Of a stretch of 64,000 nt of DNA, positions 1 through 10,432 are shown piece after piece. The stretch comes from Paramoeba atlantica (taxonomy: Eukaryota > Discosea). The first letter of the stretch is position 1. The number at the start of each line of letters is the position of its first letter. Under the pieces are notes generated by a model. It had not been told where the DNA came from. It saw only the letters and a program-made list of their open reading frames with translations, and did not search any database. Position numbers and translations under genes: made by a program. The stretch is taken from assembly GCA_977017575.1 (NCBI GenBank), contig CDRNVI010000029.1:62001-126000 (forward strand), given 5' to 3'.

Positions 1-1632
1 TCGGCTAACGTTGTAACCATATTTCCGGACATACCCGACGCCAAAATAAACGTGTGCGGTAACTTTAGTGTCCTAGGAAGCCCAATTGGGTCCCCTGAGT
101 ACTGTACTGAATATCTGCTGACACACGCGGTTGAGCCCGCTGAAATGGCCCTTGATGCCATAACCAGAATCCGGGACCCCCAGGTAGCCATGGCGCTAAT
201 TCGACAATGTGCTGGATTCTGCAAATTGGTACATGCTCTACGAACGACGCCCCCGCAATCAGTTATGAACCTCTGCAAGCGGCTCGACGACTTCCTAATG
301 CACGCGGTCGAATCCACTCTATGTCCTTTGCCTCCCTCCGCACGCGCCCAAATTCAGCGCTTGAAAAGACACGGAGGTTTCGGTTTAAAATCGGCGACCG
401 TGCACGCATCCTCCGCTTACGCCTCCTCTGTAGTTTTCGCGGCGGCCACGGACTCATGGGATGCTTCAGAAGTGGAGGGCTTTCTACAATCGATTGAAGA
501 CGTGAATTCGAAAGTTGGTATCAGTCTACTCGACTCAAACGGACTCGTGCGTTCCATCCCGCGCCATAAATGTGAAGAACTCTCCCCCAAAGCTCGCTTC
601 ACCAAGAGATCTCGCGAGGGAGAAACCAGACATCCCTTTGAACCCGCAAATCCGCCTTCCCTTCCTCGTGACCGCGCATTGCCTCATTCCGAAGACTTTC
701 CACACGATACAAACCCCCTTTACGCATCCGAAGATTGCGTTGACGCGCAGCCACCCGACTGGGCAAGTAATAGCGTCCCCCGCCAAAAAGACATAAGTTA
801 CGCGATCTCTGCCACAGAGTTCTCGCACGCATATGAAAACGCCGACGCCCGGACTCGCGCACGCTGGGCTTCTCAGTGTGGTAAAGGAGCAAGCAGTTGG
901 GCGTTCGTAACTCCTTCCAGAGACACGGGCCACGCCTTTAACCCCACAGAATTCCGCATCCTATCCCGCTGGTGGTTAGGTGTGCCCGTGTACGGGGAAG
1001 AAGGTACATGTCCCAAGGGGAACTGCACACTCCCATTGGACATACACGGCGATCACGCTCTCACATGCAAGCACGGGGACGGTATCATCGGCCGTCACAA
1101 CGCCTTGGCCGATCACTTTGCCGATACTTGCAGTAACGCACGCCTAGCTCCCCAACGGGAAAAAAGCCTCGGGAACCGGGGCCCCGGAGGCGCTCTGACT
1201 AGGCCCGGGGACGTCTTCCTTCCGAGTCTCTTCCTCGGGAAACCTATCGTGCTTGACTTCGCGGTCACTCACGCCCAGCAATCTAAATACACGGACACAG
1301 TCCGAAATGCTAGCTGGGTGGCCGCGGGGTCCTTCGCAGAGCATTATGCCTCAGAGCAGAAAGTCCGACAACGCCGTGAATCTGAAGATGCCGGAAGCGA
1401 TTTCACAGCTATGGTGGTCGAGAGCTATGGCTCTTGGAGTGCCAGTGCTTTAGCCGTTCTCCGGAAGGTTGGAGAACGAAGGGCAAAAGCGTCCAACGGT
1501 ATCTTGACAGACGAGGCCTCTACGCTCCGTCTCGTGACCGACATGAACGTAACATTGATGCGTTGCCAGGCACGCATGATGATTACGCGCCTGCCGGCTG
1601 TGGACCCCTTGCCCCCTTTAATCGAGCAATAG
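1..1632 (+). CDS. Family A LINE polyprotein, C-terminal part (RT end plus RLE)
   Basis: The frame is open from the first base and ends at TAA/TAG position 1630-1632, so the protein is cut by the window edge. It starts just before the RT thumb motif (LGSPIGS) and runs through a cysteine/histidine cluster (GDHALTCKHGDGIIGRHNA, about residues 350-370) into the restriction-like endonuclease core: GGALTRPGDV, then IVLDFAVTH. These are the PD and D-containing strands of the R2/CRE/NeSL-type nuclease that nicks the target for target-primed reverse transcription. It is clearly homologous to, but diverged from, the whole family A protein at 2283-6299, so it is a sister subfamily. The frame is intact over everything visible. 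RT catalytic motifs lie outside the window. Confidence 0.9.
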   Translation, partial: SANVVTIFPDIPDAKINVCGNFSVLGSPIGSPEYCTEYLLTHAVEPAEMALDAITRIRDPQVAMALIRQCAGFCKLVHALRTTPPQSVMNLCKRLDDFLMHAVESTLCPLPPSARAQIQRLKRHGGFGLKSATVHASSAYASSVVFAAATDSWDASEVEGFLQSIEDVNSKVGISLLDSNGLVRSIPRHKCEELSPKARFTKRSREGETRHPFEPANPPSLPRDRALPHSEDFPHDTNPLYASEDCVDAQPPDWASNSVPRQKDISYAISATEFSHAYENADARTRARWASQCGKGASSWAFVTPSRDTGHAFNPTEFRILSRWWLGVPVYGEEGTCPKGNCTLPLDIHGDHALTCKHGDGIIGRHNALADHFADTCSNARLAPQREKSLGNRGPGGALTRPGDVFLPSLFLGKPIVLDFAVTHAQQSKYTDTVRNASWVAAGSFAEHYASEQKVRQRRESEDAGSDFTAMVVESYGSWSASALAVLRKVGERRAKASNGILTDEASTLRLVTDMNVTLMRCQARMMITRLPAVDPLPPLIEQ

Positions 1633-1688
1633 CACGATGACGGATGTGCAAGATGGGCCGCTCAGCCGGAACTCGAACAGCTGGTCCG

Positions 1689-1831
1689 GATGCTGGTCGA
1701 TGCCGGCAGGGTCTATGCTCACGCCTAGTCCGCCAGGGCTAGGTACTCCAAGTGAGGTAGGACATGGGTAGGGAACTTTGTTCCTCCCCGTCGGCCAGCA
1801 TCATGCTCCGCGACCGTGCCGCTGTCGGCAC
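1689..1831 (+). other. Structured 3' UTR RNA of family A LINE (copy 1)
   Basis: Three helices can be drawn. A long-range stem pairs 1689-1701 with 1790-1802. A hairpin occupies 1724-1743 (CCTAGTCC, loop GCCA, GGGCTAGG). A second hairpin occupies 1816-1831 (GTGCCG, loop CTGT, CGGCAC). The same three helices occur at 6317-6454 with paired base changes. In R2-like LINEs the RT binds the 3' UTR RNA; that role is inferred here. Confidence 0.65.
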
Positions 1832-2167
1832 AGGCCCATTGCTTGCGCCCTCTCGTACAACAAGAGAAGGGTTACCAAGGCAAGCTGGGAGAGGTCGAAA
1901 GACCCGGTCCGGAACGCGCGAATGGTTCGGGGAAAGTCTGCCCCTCCTAGCCGAGGGAGACCTTACCCTCCCTGGAAAGCTGGTAAGATTGGTAAGGGGA
2001 AGTGGGTAAGATGGGAAAGCATGTATTTGCTAGTTATATATTTTGCTCGTTTTTAAAATGGGGGGAAGTGAGGGAAAGAAGTTGAGCAAGTAGGAAAGTA
2101 AGTGAGAAAGTCATACCGTACATACATATATAAAGTTAGAACTCGTACTCTTCCCCCCCTATTATCT

Positions 2168-2202
<35 letters not shown>

Positions 2203-2210
2203 TAGAAGAT

Positions 2211-2246
2211 CTTTAACGATAAAGATACAGTTTCTGTACCTTGTTG
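2211..2246 (+). other. Spliced-leader relic at 5' end of family A LINE
   Basis: 36-nt motif beginning CTTTAACGAT and ending TTTCTGTACCTTGTTG. It lies 36 nt upstream of the first ATG (2283) and 12 nt after the previous poly(A). It is followed by AATTATTTTC, not an SL intron, so it reads as the start of a mature trans-spliced mRNA. Confidence 0.8.
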
Positions 2247-2282
2247 AATTATTTTCTTTTCTTTATCTCACTCTTACGCGCC

Positions 2283-5200
2283 ATGGTTGTTTTAACTCGA
2301 TCTAAGGCGAAGCAGGTCTCGAACTTCGAGCGCGAGGTGAAAGCACACACACTCGGCTGCTGGGACCAATTCGACGCAAACAAGGACCTTGTTAAAGGCA
2401 AGAGTACGTACCATGTAGACTTATACACTACACCCCTCCCACCTAATCCTTCAGCTGAATCTTTACGGCGAGCGGACGAGATTGCACTCAGCATTACGAA
2501 CTCTGTGGAAGGTGAGACCCCAGATACAGGGCAACAGCAGACAAGTACGGAAGAGGAACTTTTCTCCAGTGTCCGTCCAACTGAGGACTTCGAATTCCAG
2601 TTTGCGGGAGCAGAATCTTCTTCACTCAGCCTATCAAAAACCACAAATAAGGCTGTGAAGGAGAGGTGCGAACGACATATCCGGAGGTCATACGACAACG
2701 AATATAATTACGAAAAAGATAAATTGCTCTTCCCCGATCTCACTCCTGAAGACCTTACTGTGTCTGTGAATGGATGCGGAAAAGGACGGAAAAAGAAGAA
2801 GCGACCCAAGAGCATCTCCCTTTCCCAATTGTGTGCTGAGTCCGGGGCCGACAGCGACGACCGTGACACCGCACAATCAAGTTCCAACTCCCCTAGGCCA
2901 TACACTCCTGAGGCTGAAAGTGACAGCAATCTGTCTGCGGCATCATCTCCGAAAAAACCGGACACAAAGCCCCATGCGGACACTTCAGTAAGTCTCAAGC
3001 GACACCGACGCCCATTAACCTCCCGAAACGCCGAGTCATCTAAAAGCACGCCCGCCCCCATTATTAGCACACCAAGTCGGCCCAGGAAATGCCCCTTGGA
3101 TTCATGTACCTGGGAAACAGGGCCGCACGGCGATCAATGGCAAGCCTTTTACAACCACGTGGCTAACAGACATGGGGAAGAAGTGGCGGAATCATGGTGG
3201 ACAGAGGAGGGAAGATTCCTATGCCCTGGTTGCAAGAAGCACTACTCCATGCGCAAGCAAGCAACACACAAGATGCACTGCAGGTTTCGCACGCCGTCAC
3301 CCAAACCTTCGCGTGGTTCCTCCGCTGGCTCCAAAGATTACCCCGTCCCGCCCCCAAATTCCGTTACTGAGCACCACCCTGAGCAGCAGCTTAGCGAGAA
3401 CACTATGCAAGGCGCCCCAACAGTGGAAGATCTGCCGTCCCTATCATCAGTATGCGCCTTGTCCGTCAATACCTGCAAAAATATCCCAAACAGCTGTAAG
3501 CCTGAATGGGCGAAAACACTTACCGAATGCATGGCGGAGGCCGTACGTGACAACACCATCGAGGCTTGGACCCTGCTGGCTATGTTACCTAAATGTGTAA
3601 TTCCAGCACCACGACGCGGCGGGGACAAGGGTAAAGCCTCATACGCCTCCCACGTCCGCAAATGCCTTTCCAGATGGAAGAACAAGGAATTTCTACCACT
3701 TTGGAACGAGGCGTTGTCAAGCCTGAAGCGTAAGCGGAAAAGTTCTCCACAGGCTCAGAGCATTGAAGAGGAGGATCAGAAAGCTGCGCTCCGAGCAGTA
3801 CGCCTCGTGCGAGATGGTGAACTTTCCCGCGCAATGACTGCGTTGACATCCGAACCACTTGCCCCAAACGATGACACGACTTATCAAAAGCTCCAGGCGA
3901 AACACCCGTCTCGACTTCTGGGTCCAAGTCCGATTACCACGCCTTCTTTGGATATTAAACCGATCACCGCAACCGAAGAGGACATCATTACGGCGCTTTC
4001 CAGCTTTCACCGAGGTTCCTCAGGGGGAGCTCTCGGACTTCGGCCTGAGCACCTACAAGTAGCAGTGCAATTCCATCACGACGCCAGGACAGATCCGCTC
4101 GGTACGCTCACGAAACTTATTAGTCATATGCTAGCGGGCAAAGTACCACTTGAAGTCCAACACTGTTTCGCCGGCGGACGCTTATGTGCTTTACACAAGG
4201 GTCAGGGTGATGTCCGCCCCATTGCCGCAGGGGAAACCTTCCGCCGACTAGCGAGCAAGATAGGATGTCTGTCTGCAAAGGCTAAATCCAGAACGCTCTT
4301 CAAAGATCAACAATATGGAGTGGCGACGCCCGCAGGAGCCGAACGTGTTATCCACATTTGCAGGCGCCTGGTTGCGCACCACATCAATAACGAGGATTTT
4401 GTGCTATGCAAGGTTGACCTTCGCAACGCTTTCAATCACATTTCAAGAAATAGCTTTATGGCCTTGACACGGCATCATTTCCCTGAGTTGAGCCCGTTCG
4501 TGGAATGGTGCTACAGTTCGGACAGTAACCTGACATTCGGCGCACGTGTAGTTCAATCCTCTGAAGGCGTACAACAAGGAGACCCGCTCGGACCCCTTTT
4601 GTTCTCGCTCGTCATGAGAGAAATGGCCGCAGAAATTAAGGCCGGAGCTCCTGATCTTCATCTCAATCTCTGGTACCTTGATGATGGCGTCCTTGCAGGC
4701 CAGGCTTCTGATGTACGTCACGCACTAGATATCATCGAAATTGGAGGGCCAAAGTGGGGTCTGAACCTCAATCCGTCCAAGTGCGAAATAATCACACACC
4801 CTTCCTCATCTCATCAAACTACCCACTTTCCTGACATTCCCGGGCTCAACATCAACATGGAAGGTAATCTGAGCATCTTGGGAAGCCCCATCGGATCTAC
4901 GACGTACAGCCGTCAGTTCCTCCTCGACAGCGCGATTTCCCAGGCGGAGGAATCCCTTGAAGCGATCGAGAAACTGGAGGACCCTCAGGTCGCTTTCTCT
5001 CTCATCCGACAGTGCACAGGGTTTTGCCAGATGGTTTACTCCCTTCGCACGACGCCGACGGACGAACTACTGGACTTATGTCGCAGACTCGACAACGCCG
5101 TTCAGCGTACGGTTGAAACGTTTTGTCGCCCACTGAGTGACATGGCTCGACGACAAGCACAAAGAAATAAACAGTTCGGCGGTCTCGGCCTTCGCTCAGC

Positions 5201-6299
5201 GGAAATGCATGCCACCTCAGCGTACGTAGCTTCAGTAGCTTTCGCTTCCGACAAGGATCGATGGGATGCAAATGAGACTGAGGGCTTTTCTTACGCCGTG
5301 GAGGACATTAACCGGCGTGTAGGGGGGTGTATGGTGGACAAATCTACCGGGAAAATCCACAAGGACTCCGTCATAAAGAGATGCCCCTTCTCGCCCTCCC
5401 CCGATATTGACCTTTCTCAAGATTTGGCGATTCCTCGACAACGCGATCTCAGTCATGCGATTTCAGCGAGAGACTTTGAGGAAGATTACGCAAGAGCGGA
5501 TCCCCGCACTCGGGCTAGGTGGCTCTCACAAACGGGCGACGGGGCATCCAACTGGGCCTTCACGGTTCCCTCGACTCTCTGCGGTCATGCCTACACCCCT
5601 ACTGAATTTCGGACTCTGATTCGTTGGTGGCTCGGGGAGAGTATATACCCTCAAGGTCACAACTGCCCGATTCCGAATTGTCGCCTCCCACTCGGCCCTG
5701 GGGGGGACCATGCGCTAGCCTGCAAGTGCGGCCACGGAATCATTACAAGGCACAACGCCCTAGCGGAACAGTTCTCCGCTGAATGCAGCAAGGCCGGGTT
5801 AAGCCCACAGAGAGAAGTCTCTCTGGGAAACAGGGGTCCGGGCGGCGCCCTCACGCGACCCGCAGATGTCTATGTCCGGAACGGTGGTCTCGGTCAGGCC
5901 CTCGTCCTTGATTTCGCTGTCACACATGTTCAGCAACAAAAGTATACGGACCTGGTCCGTGATGCTAACATGGTGGCAGCCGGGTCATTCGCCGAGAGGT
6001 ACGCCGTCGAACACAAGCGGAAGCAACGGGAGGAAGCTGAAGAAGCGAAGATCAAGTTCACAGCTATGGCTGTCGAAACATACGGATGCTGGAGTCCGGC
6101 CGCTATGTCGGTCTTGCGGGAAGTCTCGAAAGGCCAAGCTGCGACCTCAGGTGGAACACTTTCGCAAGGGGGGGCGTTACAGCAAATACTAACAAGTCTG
6201 AACGTCACCCTCATGCGCTCCCAGGCGCGTATGCTCGTTCTTCGCCTCCCCTCGGCGAACACAGGCCCTGCACTTGTGGGGTATGGCAAAGAAGAGTAA
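2283..6299 (+). CDS. Family A LINE polyprotein: C2H2 fingers, RT, RLE
   Basis: A 1,338-aa single ORF. The ATG at 2283 is the first after the SL, in a CCATGG context. The N-terminus is MVVLTRSKAK. An acidic/serine-rich region precedes two finger-like clusters, CPLDSC...H...H from residue 270 and CPGC...H...C from residue 314, which are probable DNA-binding fingers. RT motifs follow: RPIAAGE near 650, D712 in VDLRNAFN, QQGDPLGPLLF from 765, YLDD at 798-801 and LGSPIG. A CPIPNC...DHALACK cluster (from 1128, H1143) leads to the endonuclease core with D1195 (RPADV) and D1210 (LVLDFAVTH). All catalytic residues expected for R2/CRE/NeSL-type LINEs are present, so the copy looks competent. Clade assignment within the RLE group is not settled. 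Confidence 0.93.
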   Translation: MVVLTRSKAKQVSNFEREVKAHTLGCWDQFDANKDLVKGKSTYHVDLYTTPLPPNPSAESLRRADEIALSITNSVEGETPDTGQQQTSTEEELFSSVRPTEDFEFQFAGAESSSLSLSKTTNKAVKERCERHIRRSYDNEYNYEKDKLLFPDLTPEDLTVSVNGCGKGRKKKKRPKSISLSQLCAESGADSDDRDTAQSSSNSPRPYTPEAESDSNLSAASSPKKPDTKPHADTSVSLKRHRRPLTSRNAESSKSTPAPIISTPSRPRKCPLDSCTWETGPHGDQWQAFYNHVANRHGEEVAESWWTEEGRFLCPGCKKHYSMRKQATHKMHCRFRTPSPKPSRGSSAGSKDYPVPPPNSVTEHHPEQQLSENTMQGAPTVEDLPSLSSVCALSVNTCKNIPNSCKPEWAKTLTECMAEAVRDNTIEAWTLLAMLPKCVIPAPRRGGDKGKASYASHVRKCLSRWKNKEFLPLWNEALSSLKRKRKSSPQAQSIEEEDQKAALRAVRLVRDGELSRAMTALTSEPLAPNDDTTYQKLQAKHPSRLLGPSPITTPSLDIKPITATEEDIITALSSFHRGSSGGALGLRPEHLQVAVQFHHDARTDPLGTLTKLISHMLAGKVPLEVQHCFAGGRLCALHKGQGDVRPIAAGETFRRLASKIGCLSAKAKSRTLFKDQQYGVATPAGAERVIHICRRLVAHHINNEDFVLCKVDLRNAFNHISRNSFMALTRHHFPELSPFVEWCYSSDSNLTFGARVVQSSEGVQQGDPLGPLLFSLVMREMAAEIKAGAPDLHLNLWYLDDGVLAGQASDVRHALDIIEIGGPKWGLNLNPSKCEIITHPSSSHQTTHFPDIPGLNINMEGNLSILGSPIGSTTYSRQFLLDSAISQAEESLEAIEKLEDPQVAFSLIRQCTGFCQMVYSLRTTPTDELLDLCRRLDNAVQRTVETFCRPLSDMARRQAQRNKQFGGLGLRSAEMHATSAYVASVAFASDKDRWDANETEGFSYAVEDINRRVGGCMVDKSTGKIHKDSVIKRCPFSPSPDIDLSQDLAIPRQRDLSHAISARDFEEDYARADPRTRARWLSQTGDGASNWAFTVPSTLCGHAYTPTEFRTLIRWWLGESIYPQGHNCPIPNCRLPLGPGGDHALACKCGHGIITRHNALAEQFSAECSKAGLSPQREVSLGNRGPGGALTRPADVYVRNGGLGQALVLDFAVTHVQQQKYTDLVRDANMVAAGSFAERYAVEHKRKQREEAEEAKIKFTAMAVETYGCWSPAAMSVLREVSKGQAATSGGTLSQGGALQQILTSLNVTLMRSQARMLVLRLPSANTGPALVGYGKEE

Positions 6300-6316
6300 G
6301 GAAAACTTCTGGCCTG

Positions 6317-6454
6317 GATGTTGGTCGAGTCGACAGAGTCTATGCTCACGCCTAGCCCGCGAGGGCTAGGTACCCCAAGTGAGGTAGTACACGGGAAGTG
6401 AATCTCCTCCCCGTCGACCAGCATCCTGTTTCGCGACCGTGTCGCTGTCGACAC
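6317..6454 (+). other. Structured 3' UTR RNA of family A LINE (copy 2)
   Basis: The long-range stem pairs 6317-6328 with 6414-6425. The hairpin at 6351-6370 is a perfect 8-bp stem with a GCGA (GNRA) tetraloop. The hairpin at 6439-6454 reads GTGTCG, loop CTGT, CGACAC. Against copy 1 a T-A pair is replaced by C-G in the last hairpin, a compensatory change. Confidence 0.7.
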
Positions 6455-6840
6455 AGGCCCGCGCCTGCGCCCTCCCATATAGCAAGGGACGGGTTCACAA
6501 GTCAGGCCGTGGAGAGGTCGAAAGACCCGGTCCGGAACGCGCGAATGGATTGGACGTGGATTGCTTGTTTTAGTTTTTACTGTTTCTTGTTTGTAGTATA
6601 TACTTAGGGGAGATTAAATTGCTAGTTTTGGGCTGAGAAAAAACAAAAGGTACATCTGTGGAAACAAAAAGAATTGCTAATTTGATTGCTTGTTTTCAAC
6701 TCGTATACCCCCCCAAAAACTTATTTACTAGTTTTATAAAAATTTGCGAGAGAACAACCGATCTTTTTTTTTTTAAGACAACGTTTTGTCATCAGGTAGA
6801 TTTCTTCGTATTTCTTTTGTTAATGAATGTTAAAAAAACT

Positions 6841-7117
6841 CTTTAACGATAAAGATACAGTTTCTGTACCTTGTTGAATTATTTCCCCTTTTCTTCCATA
6901 CACCATCTTCCAGACCATGGGAGGGCACCCCCCTCAAATACACTCCTTTTTGTCGGCATCCCCCTTCCCCGTCTCGTCCCATCACCCCCCTGCGCCGCAT
7001 CCCCCCACCTCACCCTCCCTCCGCAGTGCGCTTGCCCCCCTGTTGTGTTTCTCTCTCGCGTCCCCCACCCCCGTGTCAGCAGCCAAAAGTATACAATACT
7101 TGCTCACGGGGTGGGGT
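6841..7117 (+). mobile_element. SL-SINE, 5' part, with SL relic (6841-6876)
   Basis: It begins with a complete 36-nt SL relic placed directly after the short A run of the LINE upstream. The next bases (AATTATTTCC) copy the family A leader. The C/T-rich body matches the antisense full copy at 57575-58226 up to the first hairpin module (ending CACGGGGTGGG), after which this copy stops. It is non-coding as far as I can tell. Confidence 0.75.
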
Positions 7118-7123
7118 TTTTAT

Positions 7124-7159
7124 CTTTAACGATAAAGATACAGTTTCTGTACCTTGTTG
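7124..7159 (+). other. Spliced-leader relic of family B LINE
   Basis: Complete 36-nt core, preceded by TTTTTAT and followed by TCTCTTTTTCC. The first ATG is at 7193, 33 nt further on. Confidence 0.8.
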
Positions 7160-7192
7160 TCTCTTTTTCCTTTTCTTATTCTCTCACCCTTC

Positions 7193-10100
7193 ATGGGCAT
7201 GTTCACCCGGAGCCGCGCGAAGGAGACGGGAGTAGCTCCCGTTGTCCAGCCGCTGCCGCCGACCCGCCGGAAGAAAAAATACCCTTTAGGGCGGGCGCCA
7301 TCGTCGGGCGCTTCTCCTCCACCGACGTCGCCTCCACCGCCGCCGCGCGAGCCGTCAATTCCTCTGCCGTCACCTCCTCCTACTCCGCTGCGTGCGCCAT
7401 CACCACCTCCAGCGCTGCCGCTCCCAATGTCGCCTCCTCCTCTGCCGCGCGCGCTGTCGTTCCCTACGACGCGATCGCCTTCCCCTCCTCCCGCCGCGCC
7501 ACCTTCTACTCCCCCCTTAGCGCCGCCTTCTCCTCCCGCCGCGCCTTCTCCCCCTCCAGCCGCGCTGCCTTTGTCACAATCACCGAGTCGCCATCCGCTT
7601 GCGACGCTTTCCACGGAAGAAAACTCGAAGTCCAAAGTGAGTTGTCGAAGTCCAAAGTTGCCACTGCCATTGCCAGTACCCAGAAAAATTAAAATCGTAT
7701 CATCTACGCGCGAATTGATCAACTTCAGCCGAAATCGGGCCACACGAAATGCGACGACTGCGGACGACGTGGGATCGAGAAAGGACCGAGAGAGGGACGA
7801 GGAAGGAAAGATGTGCGGAACAAGGCCAGGAGCAACAACGCCAGGAAGTAACAAAAACTGCAACAATCGGACCCCAGACAGTCGAGCAGAAGATAACCGA
7901 GTAAGAGACATAGAAGGGGAGATCAATACTGCCCCACGAAAGCCAAAGTTTCTGAACCGTCCGAAGCGCAGACCGAAGCTCAACTTAGTTAATGAGGAGA
8001 TTTTGGCAAGAATCGGAAGGAATACAGAGGCACACACAACACATCAGAAGAACGAGGAATCTCCCAAGAACATCTGGAAAAGTGATATCAACGCAAGAAA
8101 GGACGACCACGTGACGCGACTAACTAAGGGAGCAACGCCGCAGAAAATTAGCGAGATTACTCCCACCAAGATCAGCGGTACAACCTCGGGGGATGACGAA
8201 ATCACATCGCGAGAGGACATTGTCTACCACGACTGCGAATCTCCACAAGACCTGCTTAAGCAGATCGACGTGAGGCAGATAGGGAACGAAACCACTAATC
8301 ACGTGCAAGGAAGTATTGAAAATGCCAGACTGACAACTCCAACAAACTTGATTGACGACAACACGGGAGACGGAATACGTTTGACCGAGCTGGCAAGGAT
8401 CAGCAACATAGTACACGGTGAGCCAGCAAATGCTGAGAAGAGTGTTCCGCAGCAGCGAATTCGATTTATCGGAGAAAATGGAGCGGAGGAAGATATGAGG
8501 CATATAGACGAAGCATGGGCAGAGAGCTTGGAAGGAACCACCAATATTAAAACCCAATTTCCGATACCAGGGGACGAGATATGGAAGCAATCTAAACAGA
8601 TCAAAGCGGGAACAAAATGCACCATTGTGTGGACATTCGATCGCAACGACGAGATCAACGTATCGATCGGGAAAGTCACACGGACACACAGCAAACGTGG
8701 AGGTCTGGGGAAATTATCTATGTTGTATCAAGGAGTTCGTGGGTACAGCGTCGGCGACGAATTCAAAGGAACGCTTCCGCCACAAGAAGCCGTAAGAGTT
8801 TATCGTATATTATGGCACCAGGCCCCTCCCTCGATAGACGAGACCGTACGGCGAGACTCTTTCATGGAAAATCATCAACTAGCGGAGCATTTGACTTGCG
8901 GAAACGAGGGAATTGATCATCTCCCGATCCCAACCATGCGAACGGTGAGTCCAGAATTTATTCCGTGCGTCGTCGCCACACTGCGCGATATTATACGGAA
9001 CTACGCAAATGTCGCTTTTGCGCAACGAAACCAGATTTGGCATCGGCTATTGTCAGCGATGAAACTATCATTGGCGACAATACGAGATGTGGATAAACGC
9101 AGCAAAAGACGTAAACCTTTCACTCCGAAGGCGACGGTTGACAGCGATGCTGCCCAGGATTTACGTGCCATTAACAAAGCAAAGAGACTAGTTTTGGAAG
9201 GGTGCGCGTCTAAAGCGGCAAAAACATTGAGTCAAAAGTTTAAATCAATCAATTTGTCCGACGAGGAGGTTTTGGACAAGTTAACAGAGTTGCATCCTCA
9301 AAAACCATGTGACTTTGAGGCACCCGAAGACGCGCCCACCTTGGCTGGGGTCACACCTGAAGAGCTACGTAGCGCTGCCAAAAGGCTGGCGAAAGGAGTC
9401 AGCCCCGGGCCTACGGGAATGACCGACGGTATTGTGCGCCTCATGACCGATGACGAGGTGTCCTGCGGAAGCTTGTGTCACATGATATGCGATCTTCTAA
9501 ACGGCTTTCTCTCGAAGGATGTAACTCAGCGTCTAAACCGGGCTCGGCTGGTCGCCATACCGAAGGGGGACGGAGGAGTGCGTCCCGTAGCAATGGGCGA
9601 GGTTCTCAACAAATTGGCTGGAATAGTACTCATGCAACGGTATGAACACACTCTGGCACCACTCTTCGCTCCAATGCAACAGGGAGTATTTGCTCGGGCT
9701 GGATGCGAACGAATAGTCCACAAACTTCGTGAGCGTTACAATAAAGGTCATTCGATGCTCGCAATTGATTTTAAAAATGCGTTTAATTCTCCATGCAGGA
9801 AAGAAATAGCAAAGCACGTTTTCGCCTTTAGCGCGTTGCGACCATTTCAAAGATTCTTCCAGGTCGAATACGCTGGCACCTCTGAACTTCTATTCTACGG
9901 ATCGGAAAACAAATTGTTTGGAGTCGTGCCAAGTTCGTCGGGACTCAGGCAGGGATCGCCGTTAGCTTCTCTTTATTTTTGTATCTATATGCAACCCATT
10001 TTAGAGACGCTGGCCCAGGAATTTCCGAACGTGGAATTACACGCATACATCGATGACGTCACAATATCATCTCTGAATGCCTCCGACATCGAAAAAGCAT

Positions 10101-10432
10101 TCGGCAGACTCCAAGAAATCGTCAGGGAACAATCTATAGAGCTTGCTGCCAAGAAATGTGTATGGTTCGGCGGGAGGAACCAAATTGCCATTCCGCCATG
10201 TCTCTAGAATGCGGGAGTCATCAACGAAAATGATGCCACAAAGGTGTTGGGAGCATTCATTGGCAAGAATACAACGGTGGCGGAGAGGCTGACGGGCCAA
10301 CTTGAACAACATAACTTAGCTTTCAGTCGGCTGAAGATCATGGGGCTTAACAATGTGTCGCTCAGTTTATTATCCCACAGCATAAACGTGAAGATGCAGT
10401 ACGCAGTGCGTGTACATCCGCCTGACATCACT
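7193..10432 (+). CDS. Family B LINE polyprotein, N-terminal 1,080 codons (proline-rich region and RT)
   Basis: The first ATG after the SL gives MGMFTRSRAK, echoing the family A start. Residues 20-150 are a proline/serine-rich low-complexity stretch. A long charged region follows. The RT occupies roughly residues 690-1080: RPVAMGE, IDFKNAFN, LRQGSPLASLYF and YIDD at 952-955. One in-frame TAG at 10205-10207 lies just after the RT core. Sequence beyond it stays in frame and homologous (LGAFIGK), so this copy carries a single nonsense change. The ORF stops at 10432 where the YR element entered, between codons for T and E. The rest of the protein is at 28690-29829. TAG is used as a normal stop elsewhere in the window. 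Confidence 0.88.

Larger units (their letters stand above)
1..2198 (+). mobile_element. Family A LINE (subfamily A'), 3' part with poly(A)
   Basis: The coding end is followed by a 540-bp 3' UTR (1633-2169) and a 29-nt A run (2170-2198). The first half of the UTR is a conserved structured block shared with the other family A copies. The second half is purine-rich, then ends in a C-rich stretch (TTCCCCCC) before the tail. That ending recurs at 50981-51001 and 63215-63250. Only 12 nt separate the tail from the next element's SL. Confidence 0.88.
2211..6828 (+). mobile_element. Family A RLE LINE, whole copy 1
   Basis: 4,618 bp from the SL relic to the point where it parts from its twin at 30670-35287. 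Both copies have exactly the same length and the same translations in every frame I compared. The 3' UTR (6300-6828) holds the structured block, then AT-rich sequence. The end near 6720 (CGTATACCCCCC then A) matches the end of a truncated copy at 62857-62977. The final ~105 bp (6722-6828), present in both twins, may therefore be read-through (3'-transduced) sequence. The tail here is short (7 A, 6832-6838). Confidence 0.9.
7124..10432 (+). mobile_element. Family B RLE LINE, 5' part (continues at 28690)
   Basis: It starts with an SL relic at 7124-7159. It is interrupted at 10432 by YR element copy 1; the same ORF resumes at 28690 with no bases lost or duplicated. The combined element spans about 4.7 kb of its own sequence. 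Confidence 0.88.

Noticed and set aside
2249-6478. Many antisense and alternate-frame open frames over LINE genes
   Set aside because: They lie wholly inside well-supported RT/RLE genes and repeat identically in the twin copy; they are shadows.
10205-10207. Reassigned TAG codon in the family B LINE
   Set aside because: TAG ends several other frames in the window (for example A3 at 50437-50439), so one in-frame TAG is better read as a nonsense change in this copy.
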